In this document: in pieces, positions 11,740 through 23,054 of the stretch
How positions within the stretch are numbered: the stretch's first letter is position 1
How the letters are laid out: each line of letters opens with the position of its first letter
Assembly (NCBI GenBank): GCA_002221725.1
Contig: NJFT01000267.1
Span: forward strand, 1-51,015
From: Scedosporium boydii
Taxonomy: Eukaryota; Ascomycota; Sordariomycetes; Microascales; Microascaceae
DNA length: 51,015 bases
Direction of reading: 5' to 3'
The notes under the pieces: model-generated
Seen by the model: the letters and a program-made list of their open reading frames with translations, nothing else
The model's database searches: none
Told to the model about the DNA's origin: nothing
Made by a program: the position numbers and the translations under genes

Positions 11740-14700
11740 GAGAGCCACAAGTGCCTCGGGAAAGGAGGAACAGGCCATCTGTAAGCGCGACCTGTCGTGG
11801 CGCGATAATTCGACTTATAGATGAAATTTCACTTGGGGGGCTTTTTAATCACCAAGATAACTCTGATGCCGATCGACTTACATGCATTGCTACAATATCT
11901 CTAGCTCCAACGTTTCAATGTTTCGTTTGTATTCGTGTGCCGTTTGTTGACCGATCTCACCGACGGGATCTACCGCGAAAAAGGCGAGCGTTGGCTGATG
12001 TCTCAAAAATCTCGAGGGAGCGACAGAGAAGGGATAATGAAGGAAGGGACGGACTACGCGGGTAATCACAAAGAATGGGGGAATTTTGAAATGACAGACA
12101 AAGAGTAAGGAGCGACTCGAATATTAAAAGGAAGGAGCGTCTAAAGTGGGCGAGGGAGGGAAAAACACAAAATCGTTACACAGAACGGACGGAAGGCACG
12201 ATAGTGATATTGGACAAAAAAGACACGACAGGACGGGAAAAATCAAGGATAAGGGGAAAAGCCCGGAAAGGGGAAACGGGGGGGCAGCCAAGCCGCCAGA
12301 GTGGTCAATGGAGCCAGGAACGGAGCCTGCCCCTCTGCTCGCTTCACCGTCATAGTACAGGAGAGACCTATAATATTCGATCATGCACTCTTTGGTTACT
12401 CTCGCCCAGAACGCAATTAGGCAGTTGGAACGCCAAGCAGCATGCAAGACCCCTGGGCAGTGCCGACACCCCAGTTCAACCAAGCACGAGAGCTACCGTT
12501 CAGGAGACGAGCGTTATTTCGGTCGCCAATTGCAGTCTCGCAAATGGGTTTTAGAGCACTTGATGCGACATTTGCTGCGGAACCTCCTATTATTTTCATG
12601 TTTCAACCCGCATCAGAGGAAATGATGGGCCGAACACCAAGACCAAGACACATTCTCCAATGCACACAAGGCATGGTCATGAAGACGATCTCGGGTCCAC
12701 CACGTGGATGGGATTTTCCCTAGGCCACACCAAAACTAGCATTTCACTTTTTGCAAAACTGAGAAGAACACGAGATTTCGATAACATCCTCGGCCGTGCT
12801 CCGGCCGTCAGATAATAATACGAGATTTCTGTGCCTCAAGACAGAGTTACTTTGCATATGTATGCGCCGCTAAGCTTAGAGCAAGGTACCCGTCATCATT
12901 TTAAATTGCACGCCAAATTAGCTGCACTATGCCCGCAGTGGCGGTGCAACCGTTGAGTGTCTGGTCGAACTGTCTGGGGAACTTTCAACGGCTGGCGGAC
13001 TTTATTCCATTTCCAACAATCTGGGTTCCAAAAACGTTCGATGTTGCTAACTTCGGCTGAATTGGCGAGTGGCTGAGATCTACGAAGGAAGACTTCATAG
13101 CAAACTGCGTATAATTTCATTTAAGAATGCGCTTCTCCGGCTGAAGACAATCAGAATTGTCACACAGAGAAGACATTTATCTGGTTATAATCCGTGGGTT
13201 CAGAATTGCGATAACACAGCCTGCCTAGGTCACCCTGTTGGTGTCTTGGCCGTGGTAATCCACCTTTTGTAAGCTCATCTCCCAGAGAACGATGCTCACA
13301 TACTCAATACTCATGTGCTGTTGCATCTAGGACGGATGTCTCTCGTGGCCATGCACTGTGTGGAAGGCTTACAATTCCACCAAAAAAACGAAAAGAATAT
13401 TTGAGAAGAATTCAAGTATTGGATTTATTCTAGATGGCCGTGTGGTTTGTCATCCGGCCAAAAGGGAGAGGAGGATGAGGTCCTTTGTTGTTGGCTTGGA
13501 TCAATGTGTGATGCCTTGCCGGGAATCATGCGGGACACAAGATATTGATGGGTTGTTGCTGCCGCCTGGTTCACCAAGCAATCGTCTGCTACCCACGTCG
13601 AGTTGACAAGCGGTTCCTAACAACGGCGTATTACTCCCGTTCTCACAAACAGTCTTTGACCCCGGGATCGCCCCTTGAAAGGCTCCTTCCCCTAGTTAGC
13701 CCTTACCCTCTCCATGGGACAGCAATGGCTTCAAGAAGCCGTCCAGCCAATGAAGGGTGTCGGCAGATCGATGATGAGTCGTGGCTTTTCGGTGACCAAA
13801 TCCTCATCTACCGAAAAACCTCGCCTCCACCCTACCGACCGTCTTAGGAAGACGGCACTGGATCATATTATGTTTCCGAGCCACCGTATCCTCTGCTTCC
13901 ATCCCGAGCGCTATCGTCAGTGAGTAAAACTCAGAAGGTTTACGGCGCGGGCGGCCTCTCCGCGGCATGGGAGACTTGGCCGGAATATATCTGATCTCTA
14001 TTTCACTTCTCTTAAGCGAAGTCCTCAAAACCTTCTCGCTAGGGGAAAAAGGAAAAAAGAGACATGCAACACCAGGGATTCGCTTGTCGTCACCGACCAA
14101 ACTACTAATCTGGCCCTCGCGGGCTTATCTAGGGAAGAGCGGACGGGGTTCCGAGTTCTCCTGCGGGTATGGTCGCATGTACTCGATTCTGGTGTCCGAT
14201 GGCTCTTATAAAGACCGAGCATTGCCCGTCGGGTGGGGAGCAGTTTCAGCTCTGCGCCCCGGCCCGACTGTCCTCGAGTCTGGCTAGTCAGACCTGGAGG
14301 TCGGGATGGGTTGTTCTACGTTTCTCCATTACCACTGTGATCATGGACTCCACGGAGTTGACAGGCACAATTTGTCCACTTCCCTCCCCCAATTCTTTGC
14401 ATGCTTATCTCTCTCCTTTATTCATCTTATCGGTCGTAGTAACGAAAGCCCAAATCATTCGATCCTCGACGCAGCCGCTCTGAAATTCTCATCAAGGGTG
14501 ATGTGTGGAAAAGCTGGTGCACCTGGTGTCTGCAAAACTCCTTCGGCTGCTGGAGGCTGAGCGCAGGCATTATTAGGTGGCATGGCATCGGGATTTTGCC
14601 CGAACAGACTCGCCACTATAGCTACTATAGAACTGGGATCATCCGGACTCATCATGCGAAGTATTTCCAGTGGGATTAAATGGCTTATTTGGAGTTTGCC

Positions 14701-15603
14701 GGGGTTGCGTAGAATGCATGTTTGATAGAGTTTGCTGCGTGGTCGAGCTGGCGCTGGTGTCGAGGGTCCTTCGCGATCCAGTATTGTGAGACTTTCCCTC
14801 ATCACTCTGCTGGGTATTGTTCTCGCACCGCATGATCGGCGTATGTTAAGTCTGCACTGATAATATAATGACTCCAAAAGGGTTGAACGGTTGCCTGCAC
14901 TAAGTTGGAGGAGCAGGACCAGAGTCAAATGCGTAAGAAGCGACTTAAGACGGGGAAGAGTTTGGAAGCTGGTGTTGCTCCCACCAGTCAATCACCATTG
15001 CAAAGGCAAAGTTTATTACACAGCTCCTAAACGTCAGTCTTAAGTCGACAGAATACAAAATAGACACATTCGCATGCCCCCTTATGGGTATGTTGTAATC
15101 ATAATCAAGAGTTGAGAATCAGATTTGTGGAAAATATGAACGCGGGATGGGATCTTTGATAGCTGAAGTTTATTCTCCATTTGCCATGCCACTAAGAGCA
15201 CTTCAGCTGCCAATTGACCCCCGAGAAACGCTGACAGGCACCAAGACTTGGCGTCTGTCGTCGAGAGAACTTGGACAAGACTCACCATCGAACCTGCCTT
15301 TCGTATGCTGATACATGAATATGGACATGTTGATTGGAGGAGAACAAAGGTCGCTCGTTCCATAAACTCTTTATTTCGGCTGCCTGCGACAAGTCCCTCC
15401 TTCCCCTAATAACATAACCTTAATTGAACCGTATCAGCAGCCGCGCCTTCTCCGCCAAATGTCAATTCACCTCTGAAGGTCTGCCTGAAGGTTCGAACTG
15501 TTGGTGTTACCTCAGAACTCTTTACATCATCGGTCTAACCCGCTCGCAAATCGCAAATCCCACCCACGCAACATCAAATCTCAAAACCCTCAACCCATCC
15601 TTT
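11740..15603. other. 3.9 kb region without a recognisable gene
   Basis: Between the GH72 gene and guanylate kinase I find only short ORFs with no family resemblance. The left end is the GH72 promoter side and the right end is the guanylate kinase promoter. The best coding candidate is a 178-codon ORF on the - strand at 14455-14991, listed separately with low confidence. No terminal inverted repeats, reverse transcriptase or transposase fragments were seen. Confidence 0.4.
14455..14991 (-). CDS. Doubtful hypothetical protein ORF
   Basis: This is an uninterrupted 178-codon frame. Its last 65 codons look most protein-like, with proline- and alanine-rich segments such as AQPPAAEGVLQTPGAPAFPH and an ending ENFRAAASRIE. 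The upstream half is compositionally unlike a fungal protein, and a different frame at 14639-14833 gives an equally plausible Ser/Thr/Gln-rich peptide, so the true exon structure, if any, is unclear. I do not recognise a family. Confidence 0.18.
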   Translation of the reverse strand: MTGGSNTSFQTLPRLKSLLTHLTLVLLLQLSAGNRSTLLESLYYQCRLNIRRSCGARTIPSRVMRESLTILDREGPSTPAPARPRSKLYQTCILRNPGKLQISHLIPLEILRMMSPDDPSSIVAIVASLFGQNPDAMPPNNACAQPPAAEGVLQTPGAPAFPHITLDENFRAAASRIE

Positions 15604-16519
15604 ATGCCCCTCCGCTCCTCTCGCCTTTTCCTCACCACCCTCTCCCGCGCCGGCTTGCAGACGACCCCCAAATCTTTAATCCGTCCCTTCTTCAGCATGT
15701 CGAGTAAGTTTTTCGAAGCCCCCCGCCACGATCCCACGAAACCGCCAACCACCCCAACCAAACCACCAAAGGAAGGCCATACCATTCCCCGCCAATTTCA
15801 ATGCTAACCACAAAACCGACAACCTCAGAACTCCCCACCGACACCCGCCCCATCGTCGTCTCCGGCCCCTCAGGCGTCGGCAAAGGCACCCTCCTCCAGC
15901 TCCTCTTCTCCCGCCACCCGGACGTCTTCGCCTTCTCCGTCTCCCACACCACGCGGGACCCCCGCTCCGGCGAGGTCCATGGCGTCCACTACCACTTCGT
16001 CCCCATGAAGGACTTTGAGGATCTCATCGACGCCAACGGCTTCGTCGAGCATGCCAAGTTTAGCGGGAACCGGTATGGGACGAGTAAGATGACCATTGAG
16101 GAGCAGAGCGCGAAGGGCAAGGTTGTGGTTTTGGATATTGAGATGGAGGTATGTTATTACAGCTTCTTTCCTTCTTCCTCCCCCCCACCCCCTCAGCTAC
16201 CATCTACGACTACGACATGATCCGTAGAAGAGAGGAAAAAACTAATAGTCACTCCACACAACAGGGCGTCAAGCAAATCAAAAACTCCGACATCCCCGCC
16301 CGCTACGTCTTCGTCGCGCCCCCCTCCGAAGAGATCCTCGAGAAGCGCCTCCGCGGCCGCGGCACCGAGACCGAGGAGAGCGTGCAGAAGCGCCTGACCC
16401 AGGCCAAGCGTGAGCTCGAGTACTCCAAGACTCCCGGCGTTCACGACATCATCATCGTTAACGACGATCTGGAGACCGCCTACAAGCAGCTTGACGACTT
16501 CATCTACAAGTCGGCGTAG
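15604..16519 (+). CDS. GUK1: Guanylate kinase, with a possible mitochondrial isoform
   Basis: There are three exons, 15604-15703, 15829-16148 and 16265-16519, with GTAAGT and GTATGT donors and a TGCTAAC branch site in intron 1. The enzyme phosphorylates GMP to GDP with ATP. RPIVVSGPSGVGKGTLLQL is the P-loop. SVSHTTRDPRSGEVHGVHYH and FVEHAKFSGNRYGTSK form the GMP-binding region. RLRGRGTETEESVQKRL is the lid. From the internal ATG at 15697 the protein is 193 residues (MSKLPTDTRPIV), the usual cytosolic length. From the upstream in-frame ATG at 15604 it is 224 residues, with an Arg/Ser/Leu-rich, acid-free N-terminus (MPLRSSRLFLTTLSRAGLQ) like a mitochondrial presequence. The upstream ATG has T at -3 (weak) and the internal one has A at -3 (strong). 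Confidence 0.94.
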
Positions 16520-17334
16520 GAAGGGCATATAAAGTAGACAAAAATGGTGGTCGAATTAAACGGATATGGGTTTTCGATTATATATTTGACAAAAGCGAGG
16601 CGATGTGGGAAAATAGAAGCGATAACACGAGAACGATGCTTACTGTGTCAAGACTCCTTCGGCTCAAAGCAGATAGACAGTCACTTTATAGAGAGCGCTT
16701 GCATATTCTTTTTAATAAAAACAAGGAAAAAAAGTTACTGCGTTGACTAGGTATCGAAGCGGACTCTGGATTAGAGCACGGGGGGGTAACCGAAATAATT
16801 AAAACATAAGAAAAATAGCGAGCAGCCTCTCCTTCATAACAAGGGACAGGAAAACCAAATAAGAAACAAAAAGAAGAAACGCGGAAGAACCTTGGGACTC
16901 GGGGGGGGATAACAAAGTAACAAAACAAGAGAGGGCGCGTGGGAGAGAGAAGCACCTGGTTCATTCGAAGCGCGAATCCAAAAAGAAAACCTTTAGACGC
17001 CCAACAAGAATGATCGAGGCCACAACTAGCTCCTCCAATTAGACTCTATACCCATTCGATACCTCACCAGCGCCAGGACATAAGACACCGGTGATCATCC
17101 TCAACTTTTGCCGTTTCCCAAAGTCTCTTCCACGGGTATGGTGAAATAAGGCGGCAGGTATATCGTAGAATCGATGAAATTTTTGTTCTCGGGAAGGGTT
17201 CGCTTCGCTATAAAAACCATGACAGCTGAATCAAGGGTTCATCAGGGCAGATGGCCGACATCAATGTAACCCTCAACTCCGGGGACCTCTCAAGGCCGGG
17301 AAGGAGTTGGTGAAAATCAAACTGTGCGTCGAAC
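16520..17334. other. Intergenic: convergent 3' flanks of GUK1 and CDC10
   Basis: This is 3' flank for both neighbours. An AATAAA lies at 16714-16719, about 195 nt after the GUK1 stop. A-rich tracts follow at 16800-16990. No ORF looks like a protein. Confidence 0.5.
16714..16719 (+). terminator. AATAAA polyadenylation signal candidate for GUK1
   Basis: The canonical hexamer AATAAA sits in an A/T-rich stretch about 195 nt downstream of the guanylate kinase stop codon. Fungal polyadenylation signals are loose, so this is only a candidate. Confidence 0.4.
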
Positions 17335-18560
17335 TTAGTACCCGTTCATTGTCATCCGTTGTGAGTTCCGGCTGAGCTCACGATCAGCCGCCGGGCTGAT
17401 TGGCCGGCTACCAGCGCTATGCGCCGAGTTCTCCTTGAGGGCAAGCAGCTGCTTGGCACGGAAGGTCTCGTAATGGATCTGAGAAGTGGTCTCGATGAGA
17501 TCTTGGAGGTGCGTGCGGAGGAGGAAGTTGCGGAGGTAGACGAATTCGCAGTGGTTCTCATCCTCGACGTTGATAACGCCCCATCGGTTCTGTCGGCCCC
17601 TAACCTGCTTGCCGTTGACAATAATGGACTTCTCGGAACCGACAACAGCGAAGGGGATAAGGCTCTGCAAAGGTGTCCGGTTAGAAATTGACCTCTTCAA
17701 CTCCTTATTCGGTGGGCTCGTTTGCGCCAACGATGTTTTGACCTACCTTGATCTGGGCGTTCATGGCACGCTCCTCATCATCAAACTCCTCGTTGTCATA
17801 GGGGTACATCTTCAGGTTGTGGAAGGCAAACTCCTCCTTGATGCGCTCCTTGAACTCCTGGCGCTCCTCGAGAGTCAAGCTGTCGGACTTGGCAATGACG
17901 GGGACGACGTTGACGACATCGGAGAGCTTCTTCAAGACAACGATATCAATGGGCTTGAGCGAGTGGCCAGAGGGCTGGATGAAGAAAAGGCAGCAGTGGA
18001 TACGGGTGTCCTGGATGTATCGTTCACGCTGGGCAGTGAGCTCCTTGCGGAGGTAGGCGGAGTGCTGGTCCTTGATATACTTGACAATGGGATCCCAGCA
18101 GCGGTCGTTGTTAACGAGATCGCCGTATCCGGGAGTGTCAACAATGTTCAGTCGGAGGCGCACACCGTTCTCCTCAATAATGTGGGACACGGAGTGGATC
18201 TCGGTGGTGGTTCGGACGGGCTCGTCGGGGAGCATGCGTCCCTTGGAGTCAATAAGGTGAGACGCGAACATGGTGTTGATGAGAGTGGACTTTCCGAGAC
18301 CAGTCTGGCCTAAACACAGAACAAAACAGTTAGCAACCTAATCGGTGAGGGCAGAATGATGACAGCTTGAGATAGGTCGATGATCGACGGCAACGCGAAC
18401 GTGGCTCGTCCACGACGCCGGGCAGAGACCAAGGGAGTGAGGCCATACCAACGCAGATGACGTTGAACTGGAAACCACGTTTCAAGAGCTTGCGCTCGAT
18501 CTGGGATGTGATGCTGTCAAAACCGACATGGCTCTTGGGGTAGATGGTTGTGGAGGCCAT
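17335..18560 (-). CDS. CDC10: Septin, Cdc10/AspD type
   Basis: There are three exons, 18560-18449, 18309-17747 and 17664-17335, encoding 334 residues. Introns have GTATGG and GTAGGT donors and AG acceptors. Septins are GTP-binding proteins that assemble into filaments at septation and branching sites. The N-terminus SHVGFDSITSQIERKLLKRG matches Cdc10, including the polybasic RKLLKRG expected to contact membrane lipid. The P-loop GQTGLGKS spans residues 38-45 and straddles exon 2. G3 is DTPGYGD at about 95 and G4 is AKSD. The septin unique element follows, with RGRQNRWGVINVEDENHCEF and RNFLLRTHLQDLIETT. It lacks a C-terminal coiled coil, as Cdc10 does, ending instead in a Ser/Arg-rich tail. 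It is divergent from bL32m. Confidence 0.95.
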
Positions 18561-19396
18561 TGTTGCTATTCGGGGTCCGTCCCGGTGCGAAACGAATTGA
18601 GAGAAGGGGGCGTGTTTGTCGGTCAGGGGAGATAAGGTTAACAGGTTCAGAGAGACGCGGGCTCGATATTACAGGAAGCTGACGATGAAGTTATCTTATG
18701 GCGAAAGGCTGCAATTGCCAAACAAATGTTACAGCAGTATGAACTGGAGATGGGCAGATACCGTGAGGACAGCAAAAAGAGGTAGATCAGATGGACGGGG
18801 GGCCGAGAGAGTTTGTTTCAACGGTTAGAAAATGATACTTTTTACTGCTGGTCCGTACGATTAGGAGATTCATTTAGCAGAGCGCACCTGCCACCTGCAA
18901 TAATTTTCCAGCCTGTTATTTGGGCTGGGGATTGGCAGCCCAGAGCCAGGGGGGCTAGGGAAGGGGAAAGGGGGAAATGGACCCAGTCGCAACTGCCAAT
19001 TGGTCTGCCTCTGGTCTGTGCGCATTCCGCTCGATGATTGGCTCCTTCTCCTGGACCGCAATTCTACGGAAAGTACTGAGGTACCTCAGAGAGGCACTAA
19101 GTATCAAGTACCCAGGTACCGTCGGATGAAGTTCGGGTGTGGAAATAATTTTGAGCCCATGGCGTGAAAAGTGAGGATGCTATGATCGAGCAGTATCAAG
19201 CTTGCCATCAAAGCCAGTGTCCTCGAGGTTACGACCGTCGTAGCGAGACCCTTCCTGCCAACCCGACGCCGAAGCCGAAAGAGCGGCTCATTCGAAGTTT
19301 ACTCGAGCGGTGCAACGAACACGACCCTCAGGTCCGCCGCAATTCTTCGCCTTCCATCGCCAGTTCGAACTTCGTCAAGGGCATATCTACACAACC
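18561..19396. other. Divergent intergenic region between CDC10 and bL32m
   Basis: This contains both promoters. A 14-bp perfect palindrome centred on GGTACC lies at 19076-19089, with a second GGTACC at about 19115. No gene-like ORF was seen. Confidence 0.5.
19076..19089. repeat. 14-bp perfect palindrome CTGAGGTACCTCAG
   Basis: The sequence is self-complementary over its whole length and lies in the CDC10/bL32m divergent promoter, about 310 bp upstream of bL32m. It could be a dimeric factor site or chance. Confidence 0.55.
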
Positions 19397-19871
19397 ATGG
19401 CTGTCGCAGCGGCGCATCAACTGCGGATGGCCCCGGGCCTCGCGTCCATGCTTCTCCCTCGGGTCTCGGCCCCGATAATACTCGCTTCCTCCCGATGGGC
19501 CACCGTCTACTCCCACGAGGTCACCCACCCTCTCCTCCCTTCCCTCTCTATCGGTATTCCTGGCATCCAGCTCAGCCTACCCTCGTTACTCGGCGACATA
19601 TGGGAGTCCATCCTTCGTGCCGTCCCCAAGAAGAAGACATCCCACTCGAAGAAGAGACACCGACAGATGGCCGGCAAGGCGTTGAAGGACGTCAATTCGC
19701 TGTGCAGGTGTCCGGGGTGTGGTCAGACGAAGCGTATGCATCGACTGTGCCCTCATTGCATGGAGAGTATGTGAATATTCCTTGGAATCTTCGTGCAGAA
19801 CAGCTAACTAACATATCCCAGGGATACATCAAGTATGGAAGGAAGATAACTCGTCTGGGAAGTTTGTTTGA
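19397..19871 (+). CDS. MRPL32: Mitochondrial large-subunit ribosomal protein bL32m
   Basis: There are two exons, 19397-19766 and 19822-19871, encoding 139 residues. The intron has a GTATGT donor, a CTAAC branch site and a CAG acceptor. The protein is part of the mitoribosomal large subunit. The mature domain AVPKKKTSHSKKRHRQM is the bacterial L32 signature. CRCPGCGQTKRMHRLCPHC gives the CxxC..CxxC zinc ribbon. The roughly 75 residues before it are a hydrophobic/basic presequence. In yeast the homologue is matured by the m-AAA protease, which is established for the family but not visible here. The second exon adds ERIHQVWKEDNSSGKFV, which fits the usual short tail. The ATG at 19397 sits in a good context (ACCATGG); an in-frame ATG at 19310 is less likely. 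Confidence 0.92.
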
Positions 19872-20744
19872 GGGTGTTATGTGGAGGATCTGAGCCCGCC
19901 GAAGCTCTCGTGTATAGATGTTGATCCCGCATCACTTCCCCATTGTAGACACTGGTGTACATCATTGGCGTTTTGGGCATATAATCAATGTAACACTATC
20001 TCTTTTGCCTCTCAGTATACTGTTCTATTGTGTCATGCATCGGTGCTTTTCCCGGCGTGGATGATATTGATGGTTTAAGAGCAGTTCGTCCGGTTACGCG
20101 CTATATTGACAAGAGGGACATACACGGTACGCCACTGTTTAAGAGATGTGGAAGTCATAAGTGGGATTGATGTGAAGGACGGTGTCGATATGTTGATATC
20201 ACGCCCAACTTGAGCGTCCATTCTGGATATATAAGTTTGAGCGTTGCCAAGAGACACAAGAGCCACCATGGGGTTGCCCTTTCCGCACTGCTCCGATGCG
20301 TGGGCCGTTTTTCCTCGTAGGTGCATTCTCTCGGACTCTAGAACAGACGTCTTCTCTAAGATTGATGACTGGTGCGGTGGGAACCGTATGAGTCGGATCG
20401 TTCTGTAGTCCTTGATGGGCTTCTCCACTGTTTGTGATTCGATCCGGCAGGAGGGTCGCAACAGAAGGCTTCCTTACCTGTTGTGCTCAATAATTACATT
20501 AATTGATACATCAAATACCCAGAAAGAAGAGAATAATCTGAACCGGGTGTGTGTTCGGAGGGGTCACAGAAGCTGGGGAAACGCGCCAGAACTACTGAGG
20601 TCGAGGTAAGTTTTTGGGGAGCCAGACCAATATTAACCCCACCATCAATGAATTGACATTTCAATTCACCTTAACACTCTCACACATCGCCAACTGCATC
20701 CTGTGCTCATCACCTTTGACGCACCCAGACGAATACGTGCAGTC
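19872..20744. other. Intergenic between bL32m and SKI8
   Basis: This is the 3' flank of bL32m followed by the SKI8 promoter. The ORFs on either strand are under 130 codons and unlike any family I know. Nothing else stands out. Confidence 0.5.
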
Positions 20745-21931
20745 ATGGTATTTATCCCCTGATCTTACGAAAGCGTTGGGATTAATAGTCGCTAATTTAT
20801 GTTCAGTCAAAACAATATCTCACCGTCCATACTGTGGACAACGGTAAGCATCAATGATCAGTCTAGCCCCCCACTCCACTACCTGAAGTGAAGCATAGCT
20901 GCCCTGCTCTTCATCTCATCGCTGACCATTCCCAGCCCACCTTACCGACATATTCGCCCTTGCGGCAACTCCCAAGGCCATCCTCTCAGCAAGCGGCTCC
21001 TCCAGCATCAACGTCCACGAAACCACCACACCTACCTTCTCACTCACCCAAACCATCAGCGCCGCCCACCCATTAGGCTGCCATCACCTCTGCACATCCC
21101 GCAACGGCAAAGTAGCCGCGAGCGCCGGTTTTGGTGGCGAGATTAAAGTATGGAGTCTCGACCCCGACTCTAGTGAGTGGGTCACACACTCCGAGATCCC
21201 TAAGGGCGCCGTGAAGGACGCATCGATATGGGCTATCGCTCTCAACGAGAATGGACAGTACTTGGCTACCACGACCAGGGATGGCAAGGTCATAGTCTGG
21301 GACGTATTTGATAAGAATAGCCCCAAGATTATTCGAGAGTACGAGACGGGTAGTGGGAACTCGGGTAGCTTTGGAATGTGTGTGGATTTGAGCGGCAATG
21401 GCAAGTACACTGCCAGTGGACATCAGAACGGCACCGTCTACGTTTTCAACAACGATACAGGAAGGCTTGTATATTCATTAACAGGTACGTCTCCTATCTC
21501 CCTTCGAATAGAGAGCTCTGTTTTCGGCGGTGTGTGTGCAGATTGGCTAACTTGGCCTAGGTCTGGCGAACGCGACCCGGGCCGTCGCCTTCTCACCTGG
21601 CTCTACAAGACTCGCAGCTGCGGGAGATTCCGCTGTCATAGCCCTCTACGACATGCAACACGGCGAACATGTTGGCAACCTCACGGGCCACTCCGCGTGG
21701 GTAACGTCCGTCGACTGGAATGACAGCGGCGAGTTTCTTCTCAGTGGCGCCATGGATGGCAAGGCCAAGGTCTGGTCTGTTGAACGGAAGGTCTGCGTCG
21801 CTACCCATAGTGAGACGGATAAGCCGCTGTGGTCTGTGAAGTGGTTGCCAAAAACGGGTAGGAGTGAGTTCTTTTGTACGGCGGGGTCCAACCGGAGCCT
21901 TTCGTTCTACAGGGAGGCTACAGGAATTTAG
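20745..21931 (+). CDS. SKI8: WD40 protein Ski8/Rec14 (superkiller complex and meiotic recombination)
   Basis: There are four coding exons, 20745-20747, 20807-20843, 20936-21484 and 21561-21931, encoding 319 residues. The first holds only the ATG, followed by a GTATTT donor; the next begins SKQYLTVHTVDNAHLTDIF, the usual Ski8 N-terminus. The protein is a seven-bladed WD40 propeller. It scaffolds the Ski complex, which feeds cytoplasmic mRNA to the exosome, and in several fungi also helps Spo11 make meiotic breaks. Blades are visible at GGEIKVWSLD, TTTRDGKVIVWDVF, SGHQNGTVYVFNNDTGRL and LTGHSAWVTSVDWN followed by SGAMDGKAKVWSVE. It ends FCTAGSNRSLSFYREATGI. The alternative of a start further upstream is not supported because no in-frame ATG joins exon 2 directly. 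Confidence 0.92.
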
Positions 21932-22344
21932 GTGATGATGCTGGAATGAGATATCCTGGTTTTTAATTCGGAATAGACAAAATTCTGCACATTTCATCCA
22001 TCCAGCCTTAGATGAAGCTGAACACTGCCTCGTCAAGATCAGTGAGATGGGTGGATTCACGTGACCTCGCTCCAGGCTCGCGTTGCCCCGCCAAAATTGC
22101 CTTGATATCATTTGTCCGTCTTACCACCATCTCCAAATCGAGGTGAACGAACTGAATTGAAACCTCAACCTTATCGAAATATCTGGGATATCCTCTAAGA
22201 ATTGAGCAGATTCCATACTTACGGAGCACTTCCCGGCCTAGAATATTGTGACATCACACACTCTTATTCTCGAATCATTAATACTCCTTCACTCAGCTGA
22301 TTTTCGCTACCCCTCTTCGTTGACATCATTCACATCAATTCACA
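21932..22344. other. Intergenic between SKI8 and the Pol delta subunit 4 gene
   Basis: This is the SKI8 3' flank and POLD4 promoter. A TCACGTGA palindrome lies at 22057-22064. No ORF is convincing. Confidence 0.5.
22057..22064. promoter_or_regulatory. CACGTG palindrome upstream of POLD4
   Basis: TCACGTGA is an E-box palindrome about 280 bp upstream of the POLD4 ATG. It is the second such site in the window located near a gene start. Binding is inferred from the bHLH consensus only. Confidence 0.3.
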
Positions 22345-23054
22345 ATGCCCGTCACCCGACGATCAACAGGCGGCAGTCGAGCCAGACCCGGCCCCGAAAA
22401 GGGCCAATCGACCATTAGCTTTGCCAGCCGCGTAACGAAGGCCGTCCCTAAGGATGTCAAGAAAGCTGCCGTCTCCGAACCCTCCGCCCCCAAGAAGGCG
22501 GAGGTGAGAACCCCCTCCAAGGAGGAAGAAGAGGAGGTCGAAGAGACTCCCGTCGAAGAGGAGGAGGAAGAGACCCCCAAGGAAGGCGAACACGTTCAAG
22601 TTAGTGCTGCTCCCGAACCGGCGGAAGCGGAGAGTGACGAGTTCGAGGTGTTGGCGGAGAAGATGACGGAGGCTGAGATTGAAAAGTATTGGTCTGGAAT
22701 TATGAGCGCTAGACTTGCGATGCCGGTACATCAGGAGGACTTGACTGTTCACGAGAAGATTTTGCGATATTTCGACGTTTCATCACAGTATGGAGTAAGT
22801 GATTGTTCTATTTCTTCTTTGTTTTTGTATTTGGCCGTTGCGCAAGTAGGCGTTGAATTTCAGGGGCTAACCTTCTCTAGCCGAGCATCGGCATAGACAG
22901 GACCAAGCGCTGGAAGCGGGCGGAAAGGCTTGGTCTTAACCCACCCATCGAGGTTCTTGCGGTCCTTATGAAGGAGCACAAGAAACATCCCAAGGCGAAC
23001 ACGGAGGTGTCTTCAATAGATGAAATCATGAGTCACACTGCCGCTGGAGCGTGA
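22345..23054 (+). CDS. DNA polymerase delta subunit 4 (Cdm1/POLD4 family)
   Basis: There are two exons, 22345-22794 and 22881-23054, encoding 207 residues, with a GTAAGT..CTAG intron in phase 0. The subunit stabilises replicative DNA polymerase delta in the nucleus. The family core is the C-terminal third: EIEKYWSGIMSARLAMPVH, then LRYFDVSSQYG joined across the intron to PSIGIDRTKRWKRAERLGLN and PPIEVLAVL, the signature of POLD4/Cdm1. The N-terminal region is disordered, basic at first, with GQSTISFASRVTK as a degenerate PCNA-interacting-like motif. It is followed by a long Glu-rich tract (about residues 55-85). It converges with QNG1, leaving 244 bp between stop codons. Confidence 0.9.

Noticed and set aside
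17570..18313. A 247-codon open frame on the + strand
   Set aside because: It is antisense to septin CDC10 exons; the Leu/Val/Asp-rich peptide is a codon-bias artefact.
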